DNA from: Orthonyx spaldingii
Lineage: Eukaryota; Chordata; Aves; Passeriformes; Orthonychidae
Assembly: GCA_013397795.1 (NCBI GenBank)
Contig: VZTJ01004697.1
Location: 476,649-540,648 of the forward strand
Direction: 5' to 3'
DNA length: 64,000 nt
The notes beneath the pieces are model-generated. The model saw only the letters and a list, made by a program, of their open reading frames with translations. It was not told the origin of the DNA and searched no databases. The translations under genes and the position numbers were made by a program. Shown in pieces: positions 61,001 to 64,000 of this stretch (its first letter is position 1; each line of letters begins with the position of its first letter).

Positions 61001-64000
61001 CCCCTGCCCCAAAGCTGGAGCTATTTGTTAAAGGCTTTTTTTGCAGGGTGTCTCTGTGTTATGGGAGAGGAAAAATCATGGATTTGAGGGCAGTGGGGAA
61101 GTGGGAGAAAGAAGCTGTGGGGAGCAGGGAAGTTACAGGGTACCAGGTATGATGCTTCAGGCTGCAGCAGGAGAGGAGCAGTCCTTGCCCTCAGCTCCCA
61201 GACCATCACAGCAGCCGCCCCTGCAGCCCGCAGGGCACAGGCAGCTGTTCCCCCCCTCGCCTTTCCAGCCACAGGGAAGGGGCTCCTGCGGGCTGGGGTT
61301 TCCCACAAGTGCTCCCCCTCCTCCCCAGCACTTTGGCACCGCATGCAGCGAGTTGTGTTGTGGGCTGGCTTGGGAGGTTATTAAACGGGCCCCTTGTTCA
61401 TGGGCCTTTCCTCAGCATGGAGTGCAAACCATCTGATCCCCTAACCACTTGTTGCAGTCTTGGCTTTTGACACTTCCATTTTGGCTGTGGATCCAGTGCT
61501 CCAGCAAATGCTTTAACTGCTTCACCACTGTAAAGACCAAGCAATCCCAGGGATGGGGACAGCTGGAGTACTTTAGTTCCATGCTTTCATAGCTGTAAAG
61601 GAAAATACTTGTTCTTCATCTGAGCTTGGCTTGTGGTCTGATATGCACTTACTTGCTTTATTTGAAGTTCAGAAACTAAAATCCTTCTTGCTCTTGGATA
61701 ACTCTGTGTCTGGAATGCTTTGTCTGTCTAGAGGCTGGGAAGGTGTTGGTCACAAGGCTGAAAACATCCTTCAGGATAGCTAGAGGCACTGATAAGTTGC
61801 TAACAACTGGTTAACCACTTCTCAGCTATTTACTGATCCTACACATAAAGTACCATTGAAAAAAACCCAAACAAACAGCACAACTGTGATTCAGTGTGTT
61901 ATGAGAGCCCACAGAAGGCTGAGCTGGTCTCTCTCTGCAGACACGAGTACAAACTGGACCAGTTCTGATCTCTCCACAATAACATAGTGCTGTGGTGTCG
62001 CTGGTTATAAGAGCCCCTGGGGATCTTGAAGAGGCAAGTGACACTGGACTTGCTGCTTTTGCCTTTTCTTGGTGGGATGACAGTGGGAAGAAAAAACCAG
62101 GTTCCCAATCGTTCAAAGAGATTGGGTTATGTGACGCCTGGAGATGGCTGCTGTGGGTGAAATGCTTTGAGGAGGGCAGGGACAAAAGTCTCAGCTCTTG
62201 TTTGCTTTAAGTCCACACCCCAGGATTTCATATTTCTCCCTTGCTGGGCTGCCTGTGCACTGGGAGCATCACTGGGTGCTCATCCCTGCTGCTGCCCTTC
62301 CTGTGCTTTCCCTCAAGCTGCCCGGCAAGGAGTGGAGCACAGCAGCCGGATGGTCTCGGCTTCACTCTCTCCTGCCAGATCCAAAATAGGAAATCTGTCT
62401 CCAGCTGCTCACAGCAAGTGACAGGGCAACACGACCTGTGGCTCTAATTAGCTTGGCCCTGGGAGCAGGGCCAGCCATGATGAAGAGTGCAAAACTGTCC
62501 TGAGCTGGGGTGCGGTTTTCCACATAGCTTGTGGGGTGAGGAAGGGGTTTACTTTGCTTCTATATAGGTTTTTTGTGTTTTATTAGTAAATGCTCTGCTG
62601 GGCAGTGTCTCCTCCCTGGAGCATGGTGGCACAGGGGAGGCATGTGAGGTTTTGGACAGGCATACAGCAGTGGGGTAAACTCGGCCACCGAGGCTGCTGC
62701 CACCACTACCTTTCCCTGACATCCTGCTGGGTGTCACTGTCCCAACAGAAAGGCAAGAGGGGTTTTTTTGGTGGGAGATTTCCCTAGATAATGCTGATCC
62801 AGCTCCTAAGCCGGTCACGCAGCAAAGCCTGAGGGAGGCAGGTGGGGAACAGCTGAGGGCTGCAGTGGCTTGGGAGTGAGGTGCTGAATGTGCCTGGAAG
62901 TGCTGCCGAGGTGTGAAAGGGACACCAGCTAATGGCAGTGCAGGCTCTCTAAAGCAGTGAATCAGACTGTCTTCACCATCCTCCTCAGAACAAATACCAT
63001 CCAGGATAATGATTTCTGCCCTGGAAACAAGTTCAAGCTGCTTTTCATGCAGACTGGTCTAGAATAAATGGGCCAGAAAGCACAGGGAGGCTTTGAAGTC
63101 TTTCTTACAAATGAGTACATATCTGAGTTGAACTGCAGCTGCTTGCAAGCTTTCATGGGTGTCCTCAGGATTTTGGAAGTCCTGTCAATGAGGTTTTGCT
63201 GGGCTTAGGGAAATCTGACCCTTGCAAATAGGAGGGACTGCTGGGTGGCAGCGCATAGGGTAGGGATGGGGACATCTTTCTGAGCTTTCCCCAGGTTTGC
63301 CCATTGTCCTTACAGCACATGAGGATCCCTTGGCCACTCTTGCCATGGGTCCCAGATATGGCCAGCAGTGCAGAGCATCCCAGCCCATCACCCAGACAGA
63401 CTTGTGGTTGTGGAGGAGCTATCCCTTCCTGTCCATAACACCAGCTTAATTAGCCTTTTCGGGACTGCCTTGGACAAAAAGCAGTGATTTCTGGGGTTTC
63501 AGGGAGCTTTTCATTGCAGAGGGGGCTGTGCAGAGCTCCAGTGTGTTGCAAAGGCTCTAGAGGTCAGCAGTGCTACAGTGGCTATGGACCCACCATGAGC
63601 AATGAGAAGGTCTTGGTTTCTGTTCCCACTCCCATCCTTGTCCCCATCCCTCTGGAAATGTCAGGCATCTTCTAGAGATGGAGCCAACTTCCATACATCA
63701 TGGAGTTAGACTCAACAGCACATCTTTTGCTAAAACTGTTGTGAAAGGCCTGGAGAAGAGCCTGAGGCTCCTGGTCTGAAGGTTCTGTAATGGACACCAG
63801 TGAAAAACCACCTTCAGTCTTGGCATGAGGCGCTGCAGGGATCCCTGTGGATGCACACAGCTGGTTCAGGACTGGTTTCTTCTCTCACCCATTTGTGCTC
63901 TACTTTGTCAAGGATATTTTCCAGCAGACACATGAGCTGTGGCCGGGCTTGCGTGCTTGGCAATGGAAACCAAGGCTTGCATTTGGCCTTGAACCACACT
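48936..64000 (+). CDS. CD81: CD81 tetraspanin, exons 1-2 only (gene continues past the window)
   Basis: Coding exons in the window: 48936-49001 and 59181-59295, giving 60 residues plus one base. CD81 is a widely expressed plasma-membrane tetraspanin. In B cells it partners CD19 in the co-receptor complex, and it organises tetraspanin-enriched microdomains, T-cell co-stimulation and egg-sperm fusion. MGVEGCTKCIKYLLFVFNFI is essentially the vertebrate CD81 N-terminus, with C6 and C9 as palmitoylation sites. TM1 spans about 12-34 and the short extracellular loop follows, ending PNTFYV. No sequon is seen, as expected of unglycosylated CD81. TM2 to TM4 and the large loop are beyond 64000. No later CD81 exon was found between 59296 and 64000. 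Confidence 0.95.
49319..49376 (-). mobile_element. CR1 3'-terminal scrap, minus orientation
   Basis: AGAATCGTAGGATGGTTTGA then GGTTGGCCAAGACCTTTAAG match an inverted, diverged CR1 3' end. Only about 58 bp remain. Confidence 0.7.
49377..49960. promoter_or_regulatory. CD81: Second CpG-rich block in CD81 intron 1
   Basis: Dense GC and CpG resume after the CR1 scrap (GGCGCCTTTCGG, CCGCCGCCCGGG). At its edge, 49713-49720, is a perfect octamer, ATGCAAAT. It is probably part of one CD81 CpG island split by T-rich sequence and CR1, and may serve as an intronic enhancer or downstream promoter. Confidence 0.45.
59181..59295 (+). CDS. CD81: CD81 coding exon 2
   Basis: Acceptor TTTTCTCCCCAG, donor GTCG|GTGAGT. 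115 bp, ending in phase 1. Encodes LAGGIILGVALWLRHDSQTT then NILYLQLGDKQAPNTFYV, the end of TM1 and the short extracellular loop. Confidence 0.96.
59296..64000. other. CD81 intron 2 (partial)
   Basis: Intronic sequence to the window end. No TM2-type coding exon recognised and no mobile element seen. Confidence 0.7.

Noticed and set aside
63238..63251. CTCF-like core (GGGTGGCAG), also at 48309-48322
   Set aside because: Partial match by eye only; such cores are common by chance, and without a matrix score or ChIP data no site is claimed.

Overview
The window is from a bird genome. The evidence is four CR1 retrotransposon fragments, a short class II-type solo LTR, and three vertebrate genes with bird-like protein sequence: ASCL2 (minus strand), then TSPAN32 and CD81 (both plus strand). 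The order and relative orientation are those of human 11p15.5, so the identifications support each other. Genes were read by eye from splice sites, reading-frame phase and knowledge of the families; nothing was aligned.

Layout: 1-1304 is AT-rich intergenic DNA past the 3' end of ASCL2. ASCL2 runs leftward. Its C-terminal coding part, with the whole bHLH domain, lies at 2231-2622; an apparent 100-bp intron follows just after the stop codon, then an AU-rich last exon to about 1305. Its N-terminus is lost in an assembly gap (2623-3163). A CpG island with a 39-bp tandem repeat lies upstream. From about 3.6 to 10.4 kb no gene is seen. TSPAN32 occupies 10577-39874 with eight coding exons joining in phase into a 242-residue tetraspanin. 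Its introns hold two CR1 fragments, a 240-bp solo LTR with a 6-bp target duplication, several small tandem repeats, and an unexplained CpG island with a TATA-like box next to a gap (15740-16273). From about 40.3 to 48.4 kb lies an intergenic stretch with a CR1 ORF2 remnant and a striking 112-bp inverted repeat. The CD81 promoter is preceded by a long polypurine tract. CD81 exon 1 is at 48936-49001 and exon 2 at 59181-59295; the gene runs off the right end.

TSPAN32 and CD81 are tandem tetraspanin paralogues whose first two coding exons have identical lengths here (66 and 115 bp). In mammals this cluster lies in an imprinted domain; birds are not known to imprint it. No CRISPR array, prokaryote-like operon, or convincing unknown protein gene was found. 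The best candidates for something undescribed are the long inverted repeat at 42716-43038, the intronic CpG island at 15740-16273, and the antisense solo LTR inside TSPAN32.
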